Notes under the pieces: model-generated | What the model was told of the DNA's origin: nothing | The model's input: only the letters and a program-made list of their open reading frames with translations | Databases searched by the model: none | Shown here: positions 24,654-37,381 of the stretch, one piece after another | How positions within the stretch are numbered: position 1 is the stretch's first letter | Layout of the letters: every line of letters starts with the position of its first letter | NCBI GenBank assembly: GCA_037976565.1 | Contig: CP137682.1 | Coordinates: 20,880,800-20,944,799 of the forward strand | DNA length: 64,000 nucleotides | DNA from: Mesocentrotus franciscanus | Lineage: Eukaryota; Echinodermata; Echinoidea; Camarodonta; Strongylocentrotidae | Direction: 5' to 3' | Position numbers and translations under genes: made by a program

Positions 24654-25204
24654 AATTTGAGATCATGTTAGTGCAATAGACCGGTTTACTGACATATTCA
24701 AATTTATGGATGTTTCTTTTCTGGGGACCTCGTGACGAGTTATTCCATTAACCTGTTATTAATGAATGAACTACAATACTTGGAATCCAGTCTGCATACA
24801 TTACGTGGTGCTATGTAGGACAAGCCTCGGGCAAGCTCTCACTCTCAGGTCGTCAAGAACAACCTTTGTTTAAAATGTATGCAATATGTTCGTAAGCTGG
24901 TCTATTTGAGAGAACCTCATAAAAGTTAGTCTTTGCAGTGATTTACATTTTTTTTGTTACCAGTATTTTAACAGAATGTATAAAACTATAAAATCACACT
25001 AAAAGATACACATCAGAACAGATATTGATGGCATATAGAATTGGCCCGGGCATTGAGGGGCACTGGCAAAAGGAAGGGGGTTCGAGCTGGATGCATATTA
25101 AACAAGATCACTGATTACTGATTAGGGGGTCATAAGGGTCCTATTATCATCTTTTTTTCATGCTTCCTTCTTCCTCTTCCTTTCTCTTTTATCTCTTCTT
25201 TCAA
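24654..25204. other. Intergenic, nothing recognised
   Basis: No gene or clear repeat seen. Confidence 0.5.
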
Positions 25205-25267
25205 CTGTTCGGAGCCATAAGGGCGTTACTCAACACAGACTTAATGTCCTTATGGCTCCAAAGAGAT
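25205..25267. repeat. Small hairpin repeat, copy 4
   Basis: CTGTTCGGAGCCATAAGGGC pairs almost perfectly with TGTCCTTATGGCTCCAAAGAG. At 63 bp this is one of the cleanest copies. Confidence 0.8.
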
Positions 25268-25892
25268 ACGTTCTTTATTTCCTTCTTTTTCAAAATTTTT
25301 ATTTTCATTCAGAGGGGGATGTGCCCCACCCCTTATAGCTATGCCTCTGTAGACATTCACACAAGGATCAAGTATTCTTTTGGTTCATTCAAACAGCTCA
25401 AATCTTATAAACCTCCCACTCAACATGCTCAAAGGAACAGAAAAGTTTGGTCTTTATACAAGTTATCTTTACAATTCTATTATTCTAATATGTAGTTCTC
25501 TTTGCAAGCAGACCCCATTTGATCAAGGTTTTGATGAGAAATATTGTTCAGTAGTGTTTATTATTCTTAGGTTGTCTTTGAATCATTATTTCGTATGCGC
25601 ATGGGGAAATTTGTAGTTAATTTTATGTAATTTCAATCACAATACATATTTGACATGCACTTAATGTCAGCCCACAGGGGCCATTGTGGAAAGCAGTTTT
25701 ATCAATAAAGAGGTGCATAATCAATTCTTTATAAACAAATTGTTTATAAACAAATTGTCTTTATATACATGTGGTTGCTAAAGCAGGGCATTGATTTTAC
25801 TAAAAACTTGGCTTAACAGTTGATGATACGTCAGTGAGACAGTCACAACAACAACCGACTCTAAACTGACCCCAAAAAAAATTCATTCAGGG

Positions 25893-25963
25893 TAATGTTA
25901 TAATTATAATATTAATAATAATAATGAAAAAAAATAATGATAGTAATAGTAATATCAATAATA

Positions 25964-25998
<35 letters not shown>

Positions 25999-26010
25999 GA
26001 AAAAGAAGAA

Positions 26011-26046
<36 letters not shown>

Positions 26047-26070
26047 AATAATAATGATAATAATAAAATA
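25893..26070. repeat. (AAT)n/(GAT)n trinucleotide tract
   Basis: Twelve or more consecutive GAT units with GAA interruptions and AAT flanks. Poly-Asp, poly-Met and poly-Ile frames are artefacts. 25268-25892 holds nothing recognised. Confidence 0.9.
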
Positions 26071-26154
26071 TTTTTGTTTGTTTATGTCTCTAAGCACTGT
26101 ATACATATTACCCCTGTCCAAACCGGTCATTGGATTCACCCTTTCCTCACACAT

Positions 26155-26345
26155 GATGTATGCACATTATCCACTCCCTGGGGAGCATTCCAGCCAGGCA
26201 CCATGTTATGGATGCTCACATTCCTGAGCAAACTACATTAACATTCGCATCCTACCAGGTACCCATTCAGCACCTGGGTGGAGGGTGTGGCAAACGTCTT
26301 GCCATGGACATTAGTGCTGGGCTTGGATTATGTTTTTGTTTGGTT
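26155..26345 (-). mobile_element. SINE body fragment
   Basis: CAGGTACCCATTCAGCACCT, GGGTGTGGCAAACGTCTTGCC and GGACATTAGTGCTGGGCTTGG parallel the body of the tRNA-SINE at 2436-2640. The tRNA head is missing or replaced after 26345. Confidence 0.5.
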
Positions 26346-26729
26346 CGTTACGAATCTGTTGCTGGTCATGTCATCAAATGTCGGTGTGACCGAGGTGTAA
26401 AATTGTTTGATTGGTAGGAGGACAAACGAAGGGTGTGACACCACGATTCAATCACAGTCCCCCTCCTCCTACCCCCCTCCCTGCCCACACCCGTTTTGGT
26501 CACCCATTATCAAATTAACACACCACCTGTTAGATCGATAGCCCCATAATATCCTTGGGTATGCACTATGTATAGAAGGTGTAACACATGTTAGTATATG
26601 ACATCTCTGCCCTTTTATTTTGATCTCCATTTCTCATTTGTTTATTATTATTCTTATTCTGTCATTGCAGATTCTGGATTTTAAGGTTGACTTCTTTTAT
26701 CATTTCACTTATGTTCCCTCTGTTTCAAA

Positions 26730-26948
26730 CAATGAAAGTCTTTCTCTGTCTCTCTTTCTAATACTAAACATTCTTCTCTCTTTCTCTTGGTCTCTCTATC
26801 TCTGTACATTGCAAGTTTGCACTCTTCATCTTTCACTCTTTCTCACATTTTTTGTATTTCTTACGTTCTCTCCTCTTTCTCTCTCTCACCTTCCTTCTCT
26901 CTCATTTTTCTTTGTCACATCTTCCATTTACCTGACCTTTCCCCACCC

Positions 26949-27001
<53 letters not shown>

Positions 27002-27025
27002 TCTATCTTTCTCTCTTACTATCCA
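26730..27025. repeat. (CT)n polypyrimidine tract
   Basis: CT-rich, with a pure CT run at 26966-26994. The 192-codon frame crossing it is an artefact. 26346-26729 holds nothing recognised. Confidence 0.85.
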
Positions 27026-27206
27026 CAGATGATGTTCAAAGGAGAAAGCTTCTTATAGGCCGTATTCATATATTCACAAAATTTCAAACAGTTTTAATTT
27101 ATTTCAACAACGACGAGAATGCAGACAAAATTGATGACTCAATTATTATGATCATTTCTGTGACGATGATGATAATATTTATACATTTATATATATAAAA
27201 CACATA

Positions 27207-30200
27207 TCAATAACTTAAAAACATGTAACACATAAAAAAAGGAACAAATAGCGGCATATTTTCCCACTGGTGGAATTCTTCAGGAAATTCTTCCATCACA
27301 AATGCAAAAACAACTTTCATATTCCAAAGACACGATATATTGATAAATGTTACCCAAATAATACTTTGTAACAAAAAAAGAAACAGAATTATCAGAATTT
27401 TCAAACATGCAAGGCCCTGATAGAGTATTTTATCGACAAAGAGCTGCACGATACAATATATTAGTGAATGATAAACACATACTTTACTCACAAGAAACGT
27501 TCATAAAATGTTATGGGGCAGAATTGCAATGAGAGCCAAAGATTGAAAAACTGTGTCCATTTAAATTGTACATCAAATTTATCGGTCACATGGGTGATAC
27601 CATACAAGAGGCTAATACATATGCATACATATGAAAATTTGGTATGATACATGGACATGTAAGGGGTGCGAAAGCTCCCCCCTCTTGTACCCCGACCAAT
27701 ACCCCTCCCTACACATGACACACCTTTGATAAATGTAGTTTTGTAAACCACTTGCAGTATTTCAACAAAAGATATTACCTCAACATCAAATAATACACAG
27801 AATTGAATTTACACAGTTCTCTACTCTGCCATTTGCAGTATTGCTTGTAGTAAAGAGCCCCAATGCACAAGAAAAAAAAAGTATTTGCGTTACAGACAAA
27901 ACCATGTTACATTTTAAATATCCACACACAAAATGTTTAAAAAATGAAATAAAAAAGATATTTAAAAAACCCTGGAACACTGTCTCTTTTATGGCAAGTA
28001 ATCATTAATTAGAACCATTAAAAATGTCTGATAATTACAACTGATTTCAAATTCATAGATCGAAAATCAGCTCTCATATCATAATTCGTTTCACATTTCA
28101 TTCTTCTCTGTCAGAATTTTAGGAGTTGAGGTCTCATCCCACTTTTTCAAAACTCCGGATTAAATGCTTTGCTAGCAATCGTAACCAGATAGGGTTACGA
28201 AACATGTACCTGTACTTTCCTATTCATAACTATTGCACTGTGTCGCGTGGCACCGCATGAATGCAATCATCTTTTCGGTTAAATTTGGTTACCGTGGCGA
28301 CAGCATCCATTCCACACATCAATGATACAAGTATATTATAGCACCATTTATGTCTTCAATTCAAGATTTGACATGAAAATAGGAAAATATACCTTACAAA
28401 AAGCAGCCAGAGTTATATAAAGACCCAGTGGTCCAATAAATAGCATTGAAAGGCTTCAAAATATATGAGATGGAAAATAAAAATATGGAGAAGACTTCAT
28501 CGTAATACCAAGAGAAGTTATGACTTAAATATGCAGAGTATGTATTCATCTACTCCAGTATTATCTACTGTAACAAAAGTATTCTGTCTTACACTGTACA
28601 TCCATACAAAAAAAGTATAAAAGTTTGGATTGAGAGAAATTTGCATTGCGGCTGTCCGATGTAGCCAAACCAAGGCAGAGTGGTTTGATGTTATGTACAT
28701 GTACACATTACAGTGAAAGAAAATAACTACCGACTAAAACCATGTTTGTTGATGACATGGAGTACCAGACAATACCGTTGTTGTTTGAATGATCAGGGGG
28801 TATTATACAGTTTGAGAGCAGAAAAATGCTTCTTGAAAATATTGACGACTTTGATGTACATGTACTATCACTCAATATTTGATGAGCTTCAGGGACTGTT
28901 TGCACCCGAATGTACTGGAGTAGTTCACACTCCCAATACCAATAGATCCCCCTCCCCATCATTGCACCCTTCTTTCTTCGGGCACATTATTAATTATATG
29001 AAAGGACCCCTGGTATAAGCAAGTGGCAAATCCAGGATTTTGTAGGGGGGGGGAGGGCACATTAAAAAAAAAACATAATTGGGGGCATTTTATTTCGTCA
29101 TGTACTGAACAAATGCCAACTTGGTTCCCGAATGGAGGAAGTGTCAGTTGCACCCCTCCCCCTATTAATTTGAAACTGTTAAAATTGTATTTTTGAGGAT
29201 TACCGTGATGATTATGTCAACTTATTCAAAATGTAAATCAGTAATTTGCATATAAACCCCCTGTCTGATGTCTTTAAAGGGGACACATATAAATGTATGT
29301 CTGAACTAGTGAGGGAATTAATCTAGGAGTACATACTCTGGGTAACATGGAGTAATCACGTTGGTGGTGGAATAGCATATATACGGTTCTTCGGTTATCA
29401 TGCAGCACAATCGTCAGTCACACAATGTATAATAAAGTAAGGCATAAACATCATGGAAATGTGTCGTATTTACAGGAATTGCCAGCGAGTAAGTAACGGC
29501 ACGTTGGTTCCGACCATGCCTGCGTCACTTTACATACATAAAGTACTGTTCTCAGTTGATATATATTTGAAATTTTGAATAATGATTTAGAAGGACTAAC
29601 GTGACGACCACTATATGTATCTGTACCCTATGACCTGTCATTGACATTTGTTTTCTGTTTTCATTTTGCGTAAAAGAACACACATACATGGTAGGCAAAG
29701 GTAAAGGTTGCACATTGTAAAATATAGAGAATTGCAGCATTTCATTTATAATGCAGATTGTAATCAACATGAACATTTGGAAAATTCATGATCTTGAAAT
29801 TTACAAGGAATTTGGATAAAAGTAGAAAAAAAAGGAATTGCATATGAGCATGATTTGTTCTGTACGTTCACTGGGTCATTTCTAACAATATCACTTGAAT
29901 ACTATGTCCTAAATATCCATGTTTAATATTGAGGTATTTAGTTAAGGTCTGCAATTTGGAAGCAATAAGCTTTTAATTCATCTGAGAATGTAAAGTTTAA
30001 TTCATAACGGCACAAACAGAAGAAGTTATACCACTGTTTGACTTCTTCAGTTACAAACTTTTTGACCCGACCTACATACGCCCTCGAAGACGGGGGCCCG
30101 AATTATCAACATTACAATAACACAAAAACTATCACACACTTTTGTTTTACACATCTTGAAATTAAAACCATATTCAGGCTTCGTGTCAAGTTCCGTAGAG

Positions 30201-31167
30201 ATGACTTTTAAAAAGGTTTTAAAAAGATGTGTAATGTTCTGCCTCCTAATATGAAAGGAAAGATATAATCTCTCCTTACACTTGGGTGTATTGCCAGAAT
30301 CTAGGGCAGTTTCCGGTAGCAAGTTGCAGATCACTTTCTCAGCACTTTTCTGTTAAATGCTTCTACGTTAGACATCCCCTCAATAATATTCCATCAGAAA
30401 ATAAGTTACATAGACGATTGCTGACTTCTCACACAAGTTCCAGACAGTTTTGATATATAAATATCATATGTACGATGTATGCAGAGTTTCTCCTAGGAAC
30501 AACATAACTTGTGGAACTTCTTGAGGTCATGCTTCCGTTAGACATACAAGGATACGTGTACCCATTTGAAGTTATTTCAGTGATTATCAATACAACACTG
30601 CTGTGACCGTAGGAGAGACTCGGATCATGGTGATTGATTGTCCAACTCTATCGGATTTGAAGAGTCCAGCAGGTTCTCAGAGTGGACAGTCAGCATCTCC
30701 TGCGCTTAGAATCGCTTTCATAAGGATATAGCGATCACGTGTCTTTACCCGACAGCAGGATACGTCCCAGATTTTTTAGGTGACGGAGGAACAACGGCGG
30801 TGGTTCATCGGCGTGTTTGCAGACCCTGAATCAAACTTCATGAGGCACAGATTGGCACAAGATGGCAGTTGTTCTCTTGGTAATAAATAAAAACAGCGAT
30901 AATCCTCGCATCAAACACACGTCCTTTGAGTTGCGTGCACTTCTCCACAAACTATCGCGAACAGCCCCCTCTCGGAATCTCACGATAGTGGAGTCTTCTC
31001 CCTTGCAGTTGGTCGACGAGGAGAAAACACATAATTTGGTCAACATCAACCGTGTTATATAAAAAAAGCCAACTCGTCGGCTATGATTTCTTTCGTAAAA
31101 ACACAGAGAAGTCACCCAGGACGGATTGGATCTGATTTTAGAGTTGTTTTTCAATCTGTGTGTCCTT
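27207..31167 (-). other. SPSB 3' UTR and downstream flank, end undetermined
   Basis: The 3' UTR begins at 31167. The first 600 bases (30550-31167) are GC-richer and free of simple repeats, as expected of a transcribed leader or trailer. An ATTAAA hexamer on the minus strand occurs near 29978 and an AATAAA at 29094-29089; either could be the polyadenylation signal, but no cleavage site can be fixed. An A/G-run junction with an ATCCAGG motif at 29025-29070 marks a transposon piece. Several short ORFs here look random. No other gene is seen. Confidence 0.4.
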
Positions 31168-31295
31168 TCACTGAAAGAGGAGGTAGCGTTTCACCATGTT
31201 AGGTAGGGGCAGTTGGTAGACGTTTTCCAGGTGATCTTTGCCAACCGAGACACGGACACAGCGCCTGCACAGATCCTGTAGTGGAAGCGGTGAAG
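31168..31295 (-). CDS. SPSB1: SPSB1/4-like protein, last coding exon (SOCS box)
   Basis: Residues 231-272 plus the TGA stop. The exon follows a pyrimidine-rich acceptor (CTTTCTTTTCTTCACAG, ending at 31296). Joining its first two bases to the single base left by the upstream exon restores the frame and reads GGLE-PSPLPLQDLCRR. The SOCS box shows an Elongin BC box of the form (S/T/P)LxxxCxxx(hydrophobic), P235-L236 to C240 to V244, and a Cul5 box LPLP at 259-262. The final YLLFQ closely resembles the vertebrate SPSB1 ending YLLYQ. The total of 272 residues matches the family (human SPSB1 is 273). The splice phase, both motifs and the length agree, so the two-exon coding model is well supported. 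The codons are intact, with no frameshift or missing key residue. Confidence 0.94.
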
Positions 31296-31716
31296 CTGTG
31301 AAGAAAAGAAAGAGGGAGTATACATAAGTTGACATAACTATTATTGAATCAAACTGGAAAAACACTAACAAATGTTGAATTAAAAATTACAAGTACAGTA
31401 CATGTATCTCAGTCTTTACATATTTAATAGCTCTGTAGTCTGGGGATCTTCTTGGTAATTTTTTTAAACACTATCCTTCAAAAGATATTCACTTAACATC
31501 TGAAAAATACATAACATTAAGCACCAATTTAGGATTCAATCCTATCATATGTTGAAATTCAACATACATTAATTAGGGGAGAGGAACAGAAAAAAAACAA
31601 TACTCCATAGAACAGGAAACGATGCTAAAATTGCTAATACATGTAGGGCCGAGAGTAATTGACCATCCAAATTTCAGATAGACCCCCATGTTCTAAAAAT
31701 TGTTCCATAAAGAGAC

Positions 31717-31970
31717 ATATCGCTGCTGGGGCGACAAAACCTCGTATCTCAACAAAAGTTAAATGTTTAGGAGAGTAAAAAACATGGCTGCCATAACACT
31801 GTATCCAATGGGATAGTCTTCCATTTGACTTGGTGTAGTGGCTTCATTTTTGGAGATAGAGAGCTGGGATTAGGATAGGTCATCACTTGACGGATAATCT
31901 AGTCATTAAAATAAAAAAGTGATTTTCCCCAAATTTTGAGATACAAGGTCTTGTCACCCCAGCGACGATA
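31717..31970. mobile_element. MITE with about 40-bp terminal inverted repeats in SPSB intron
   Basis: ATATCGCTGCTGGGGCGACA and the following CGTATCTCAACAAAA pair with the inverted right end (TTTTGAGATACAAGG ... CACCCCAGCGACGATAT). ATAT lies at both borders. The interior is unique in this window. Confidence 0.75.
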
Positions 31971-32469
31971 TATTAATTTTCAACTCTTTCCAGTGTACTG
32001 TAACCCCCTTACATGTACTGGTGTTAGGGAGTCCTGTTAGGAAGCCATGTATGTTCAATGGCAGTGTACACTATTTGGGTTAGATCATGGTAGAATACTA
32101 GCGTATGCTTGTACTGTACATCACTACAGTGTATTGGTACAGTCGCAGTGAATTCTATGCTTTCAGGAATGAAACGAGATATTCTCAACTGGGGCAGGGA
32201 GATGGGAGGAACATCCTAGTCTAGGGGCAATGGCGGCTGCAGAATGGGGACGGGAAGAGCGTTCCCTTGCTTCTTCTATCCACTTTTTTGGGATTTCATG
32301 TGTGGGCGCTGACTCACTCCTCGAGTGTCACCCAAAATAGCCATGAGGGGGAAACGAATGAGGATAACACCCCGTGTGGTGACCAGATATCGTGCCCCGA
32401 TCAACCGTCAAACTGTCAGTCAGCCCATTCCCAAAAGCATGAGCTTTCACCAGACTTCTTTTCTGTCTA

Positions 32470-32540
32470 TTCCTTTCTGTATCTTTCCCTTTTTCTTTCT
32501 CTTGCTTTTCTGTCTCTTTCATGCTCTTTCTGTGTTCCCC

Positions 32541-32574
<34 letters not shown>

Positions 32575-32640
32575 CCCCCAGTCTTTGTCAAGTCACTGTG
32601 TCTCATGTCTGTCTCCCTCTCTCTCTCTCTCTCTCCAAAT
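32470..32640. repeat. (CT)n tract in SPSB intron
   Basis: Imperfect CT run, polypyrimidine on the plus strand and purine on the transcribed sense (minus) strand, so it cannot serve as the intron's polypyrimidine tract. Confidence 0.9.
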
Positions 32641-34179
32641 GACCTTTCACACCACAGATAAATATACATGTACATGTATATCACTATAGCAACCAATAAA
32701 GAAATATACATGTACCTAATCTGAATTACACTGTATATCAAGTATATGTACATCTATCACTTTTCTTCTTCTTCTACCAGGCAAGCCAGCTTGCAACTAC
32801 ATGTACTTCCCGTTCTATATTCTGAAAGTTCTTGTGATTCATATCGTTGCCACACCTGGTTTTGTGGGTGAGAAAGATCACCATGTTTTGTACCTAGAGG
32901 AAATGTCAAGTTCTCCTTGCCAATGTACATTGTATTAGTGCCAAGTGCCAACCAAGCACAAGTCTTCACATTAGTGAGTGCTAGGCAGCCTTGTCAGCTT
33001 ATAACAGCGTGCAAACAAGATTTTTAAAACCCTTTTACATATGCTTAAAACAGATCTCAGATCTACTGGGTATTTTTTATGAAGGATGCATCGTTAAAAA
33101 ACTGTCTACATACATGTAGCTATGTTATGTAGTGTATACTAGCAGGCTATGCATAATGCCTCATTCATCTAATCTTCGTAAAATTGTCTGATAATCATAC
33201 TGAGCGTGATATGTTTTTCAATAACAAGTAACCTTTGCTAAAGACGTCCATGAACACGTACTCTACGTGCAGCTTATTTCCTCACATTGTTAAAACAATG
33301 ATATCATTAAACATTCATTTTGAACTGCGCTTGCACTCTCTTTCCAAGAGAGAGGATACTGGATAGATCGCTTAATTCCTCGCAAATGCCTGCTTCCGTG
33401 TTTATTTCTTTCAATTTGACTCTTAGACAGCCTTATCTCCGCTTACGAAAAGGCCAAGGGGATCCTATCGAGCATGACTATGACTTTGTTCAAAGCTTAT
33501 AATAGCTATTGAAAATGCTTCCTTGTACAGCTTAAACTTTATTCCCCCAATCTGTCCTGAAATTCTTATCATGCTCCAATAGATCTGGTATCGTGTTTAA
33601 TGGGAAAGATTTGATTTGATAATAATGATAGCTGGCTGCTTGGTAAGCTATCGGAGTCAGAGAACAATTGGGGGGGGGGTATTACGGAGCAGGATGTGAT
33701 GTGGATCGGTTTGTGTTTACATCCTATATCCATCGAATCATGACAAACATTGGCAGATTTTAAGCTGAATGGCTGGACTCCTGCCAGATATATGTTTTTG
33801 GATTTTGGGGATCATGCTGACTGCTGACAGAGGGGGGCTATGAGGCAGGGGGGTTGCAATTGGGGTGTTATGGCACTGAGAATAAAAGGATTCTGGAAAA
33901 ACAGTAAGGATTAATATGTGAAAAGTCACAGCTTTCTTAACTTATGTTATAATATTGGCAACATATACAGTGCAAACTGTGTAATGAAGTACAGGCCAGC
34001 ATTGCACAGTGCTATAGCGGAATCCAATAGTTACTTTTGACCATGATAAAGTTTTAGACTCTCTCCCCTTTGATATCGCTCTACAGTGCTCATTACCATC
34101 CTTTGTCTCACTAAGACTGTTTATCCTTTTTCACATGACAATTAATTCAAACAAATATGAAAGAGTGGATAATACTTAC

Positions 34180-34870
34180 GTTCTAGGCCTCCAACATATT
34201 TGAGTGTGATTTCACAATGTCCCCAGACTGCACTGACAATAGGGAAGAGCTTCTTTCCCTTGAGTCCACGGAATGCAATCCCAAGAAACTGATCGTTAGC
34301 GGAAAAACTGAGGGTTCCTTCATCCATATCAAGGATCATTTGAAAGGTGTCTGGTACATTGAAGTTGTCTGAATGTCCTGCAAGTGGGTATTGGTGTCCT
34401 GTTTTGTGCTTGGAGTCGTGAAAGAGCTTCTTTCGTCCCAAGTCCCAGCCCCATGACTCTGCGTTGCTTCCGACCAGTGATTGGTAACCGACACAGTGAA
34501 GCGGTGCGTTCGCGGTTGCGAATCCAACCACAGCGTGTGTTCCCCTCTGCCTAGAGTTCCACGTTACTTCAAATACGTGCAGTCCCCTTGAGAAACCGAA
34601 TTTTCCGCGTATACAGTCCGTGCTCTGTGCGACAGGATGTCTGTGGAAGGTTAGAGGATCGTCCTCCTTCACAAATATATTCAACGAGCGATCCTCCTCA
34701 TTCCATGCAAATTTCTCCTGCGTCTCCTTGTCCGCGGCTGGCATATCCAGCAACATGTCCAATCTGTTTGGCTTCTGTAGATCCCCGCTGTATGTCAGCT
34801 CGCGGTGCAACGACTTGAAATTGGGTTCCCTCGCGACCTGCTTCATGCCTCCGGACACTTTCTGCCCCAT
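34180..34870 (-). CDS. SPSB1: SPSB1/4-like SPRY domain-SOCS box protein, coding exon A (SPRY part)
   Basis: Residues 1-230 of a predicted 272-residue protein, completed by the exon at 31168-31295. SPSB proteins are substrate receptors of Elongin B/C-Cullin5-Rbx2 ubiquitin ligases; their B30.2/SPRY domain binds (D/E)-(I/L)-N-N-N-type peptides, as in VASA, Par-4 and iNOS. Seen here: the family N-terminus MGQKVSGG, then a SPRY domain at about 55-230 with FVKEDD (66-71), [11 protein letters not shown] (75-85), [10 protein letters not shown] (107-116), SWGWDLGR (139-146), [11 protein letters not shown] (200-210) and SAVWGHCEI (213-221). The peptide-pocket positions known from SPSB1 structures, R77, P79, A81, Y129, V215, W216 and G217, are all present at the same numbers. 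I chose the ATG at 34870 because it gives MGQKV and has G at -3 and G at +4; in-frame upstream ATGs at 34921 and 34888 would add non-family residues. The exon ends after one base of a codon at a GTAAGT donor (34179-34174). SPSB1 versus SPSB4 cannot be decided; an invertebrate single-copy gustavus orthologue is likely. Confidence 0.96.
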
Positions 34871-35035
34871 GACCAACGACCGACTCATGCAATTGCCCGC
34901 CGTGTTGGCTACCTGGCGCATCAGACCGCCGTCTCTGCCACGATTCGTCGAAACCTCCAAAGTTAGAAAATCCCTGGCCGAGGAGGCACTGCAGCCGTGC
35001 CGACAGCAGATGAGACTAGCAACGACGACGACAGC

Positions 35036-35065
35036 TCACTGTTCAGCAATCCTCTGGCTGCTCAT
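35036..35065 (-). promoter_or_regulatory. uORF 2 in SPSB leader (9 codons + stop)
   Basis: ATG AGC AGC ... CAG TGA, closed within the leader and 18 bases after the first uORF ends. Two closed uORFs in succession are compatible with translational damping of the SPSB message. Confidence 0.35.
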
Positions 35066-35082
35066 GTGTCAGGTTTAAATCC

Positions 35083-35115
35083 CTAGAATCCTGCGTCTGT
35101 CCGTTCCCCACTCAT
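35083..35115 (-). promoter_or_regulatory. uORF 1 in SPSB leader (10 codons + stop)
   Basis: ATG AGT GGG ... TTC TAG lies wholly in the leader, out of frame with the main start. It would tend to reduce initiation at the main ATG if translated. Its function is inferred from position only. Confidence 0.35.
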
Positions 35116-37303
35116 TTAAATCCCCGCTACGCGCTGAGTCAATCTGTGAAGACAAAAAAGGAAATGGGGTGCTTAGTGTTTGAAGGGAACTTAGTAATCC
35201 TGCATGCACATTGAAAGGAACTGTAGAGGTTTCATTTGCCACAGCAAAAACAGACATATTCATTTCCAACCATTGGGTTTATTTAGGGAGCGTGATCAAG
35301 AACTTGCTTTCCTGTTTTGACGACTCAAACTTGCACAGCTGTTTTTGTTGAATGTCACTCCTAACCACCAAAATCCAAACAGTTTCCAAATAAATGCTGG
35401 ACCCAAAGCCATTGAGCTTGTCAAACACGCAAACACTTTCTCAATGGCAGCCAAAAAAAAACTCACAAACAGCATTGTGTACAGAACTTTATTAACATGT
35501 ATGTACTATGTACATATAAATGCATGCCTTAGGATTTAGGATTTAGGATTCAACAATACAGAAAATATATGTTTATCTTGATGGCTTCACATGGCCTCTA
35601 TCTACATGTATTGTAGATATATGTAGATATGATATTTCAAATTTCTTTTGCAACTGTTTGTCTGTTTTACCTGACTGCTACAGCATGTGTATGCTTTTGA
35701 CTAAGCAACCAGGGGACCGAAGGCTTTAAGTCCTCTTCCAAGGGACTTATTAGAGAGAATACAAATTGACGATTTAAGTTCCAACAACATGGAAAATATA
35801 TGTTTAACTTAGAATTATAGATAGGCTTTGCACTACTTCAAGCCTTTCGGATAATTTAACCCAGATGTGAACCCTGAAATGACTAATCCCGGTATTCTGG
35901 AAATTTAGGTGACGAAAGAATTAAATGTAGGTTACACAAGAAGAAATGGCGTCTCTCGTAAGGAACATTCATACAAAAGAATAGGAATTCAGTCAGAAGG
36001 TTCATACAAAATCGCGTTCATAGACTGGACTGTAATTATGTTTTGATGAACTCGTCGTCTGTCATGAAACTTACATTTGCAAGTGCACGTTTAATGAGGT
36101 TTAATGGGGTTTCAAGAGAATTCAAGCTGTCAAGACAATGGCTTGCTACGGTATGTTAATAACGCAACCTTTTGCATTGAATGAATGAAGACTGGGAAAA
36201 CAACTGGTTTACAAGGTAGCTGTGCCAAACTATTTAAACCATGGCAATGAACATGCTAACTGTATCCTTTTTCAAATGTCATATTCATTACAAACACTTC
36301 ATCCTTCCTCTTACATTTGAGGGACAAATCCCTAAAGGTTGCTCAAAATACTATACACCTTATACATGTACAAGTAATGCCAGTTTCGACATTTTGTACC
36401 ATCGGGTTAAAATCGAGTTAACTATGGAATAGAATAATAGAAAGTACACTGTAGCTGGAAAGACTAGAATCATGCTAGAATGCAGAGACTATCCTACATT
36501 TGTAGGTCTGTTTGGATGTGTTTTGACAGCTACGAAAATCTCCATGGGATTCTGTGAAGGTTGTCTATATAGTCTGACTTCCAGCTTTCTAGACAATAAT
36601 ATTTTTCTTTCATTCCTGACATACAATGTACAAATGTTTCTAAAGCAGCTGAGAGGGTACAGACTACCCAAGCGCTCCTATTGCCTATCATTGAGAGTGA
36701 TATCCTACAATATGTATTTTTGCTTTTAAGGGAGATTATCAATAAAATAAAACTTGTTCGTCCTGAGAGCCAGGCTAGCTTGTCAAGGGTGCATTAAGTT
36801 ACAGGAAACTAAACAACTGAACTTACTGCCAACTTCTTCAAAGAACTTACATGTACATTGTGTATGTGTAGCTTTGGGAAGACAATATACAGTAGGGGGT
36901 ATATCTTATCAAGGGCTTCAAATAATCAAGATATATCTAGTCATATTGCAAAAATGAGAGGGGTACATATGCATTATGTGACATACTCAAGGCCTATATA
37001 CTTTCCTGAATGGGATCGGAGGGGCTCATTCTGACCTCCTATTCAATGTCCTCCTAAAGTACAGCTACTGATTCATTGGTACAGTATGGGAGTGATGGGA
37101 CTATGCAAAAAATAAACTGTAGTGCCAAAAAGGGGACTTGCGATCAAGGATATCTACGCTTACTGTTCAGCTGAAAGCCTCAAATGCTTGGTTCATAATC
37201 ATTGGTTCATAATCATTGAGAATACAGAGAGATCATGGCTCTTTTATCCATTCATTTTGTATGGTAAATTTGCATATTTCTGATATATATTGAATGCCAA
37301 TAA

Positions 37304-37381
37304 CCAAAAGGGCTTTAAGTTGTTGTATACATTTACTTCAGCATTGAGTTACAAAGTGTCACTCTTGCTCTCAGCAGACAA
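37304..37381. repeat. Degenerate small hairpin repeat
   Basis: CCAAAAGGGCTTTAAGT on the left and CACTCTTGCTCTCAGCAGAC on the right resemble the hairpin family, but the pairing is weak. Confidence 0.35.

Larger units (their letters stand above)
31296..34179 (-). other. SPSB intron between SPRY and SOCS-box exons
   Basis: A 2,884-bp phase-1 intron with GTAAGT donor and CACAG acceptor. It contains a foldback transposon (31717-31970), a CT microsatellite (32470-32640) and a G-run at 33670-33679. No second gene is visible inside it. Confidence 0.9.
34871..35143 (-). other. 5' UTR part of the SPSB start exon, with splice acceptor
   Basis: The minus strand reads CCTTTTTTGTCTTCACAG and then ATTGACTCAGC, so a strong acceptor places the 5' end of this exon at 35143. 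An upstream non-coding exon must therefore exist, as is usual for SPSB1-type genes. Two short upstream ORFs lie in this leader (listed separately). The region is more GC-rich than the flanking intron. The acceptor is visible in the sequence; the existence of the upstream exon is inference. Confidence 0.7.

Noticed and set aside
34871..34960. N-terminal extension of SPSB upstream of MGQKV
   Set aside because: The frame is open, but the codon at 34960 is TTG, not ATG, and the in-frame upstream ATGs add residues not found in the family; the ATG at 34870 gives the family length and N-terminus.
34588..35078. Plus-strand frames opposite the SPSB exon
   Set aside because: They are antisense shadows of the GC-richer coding exon and its leader.
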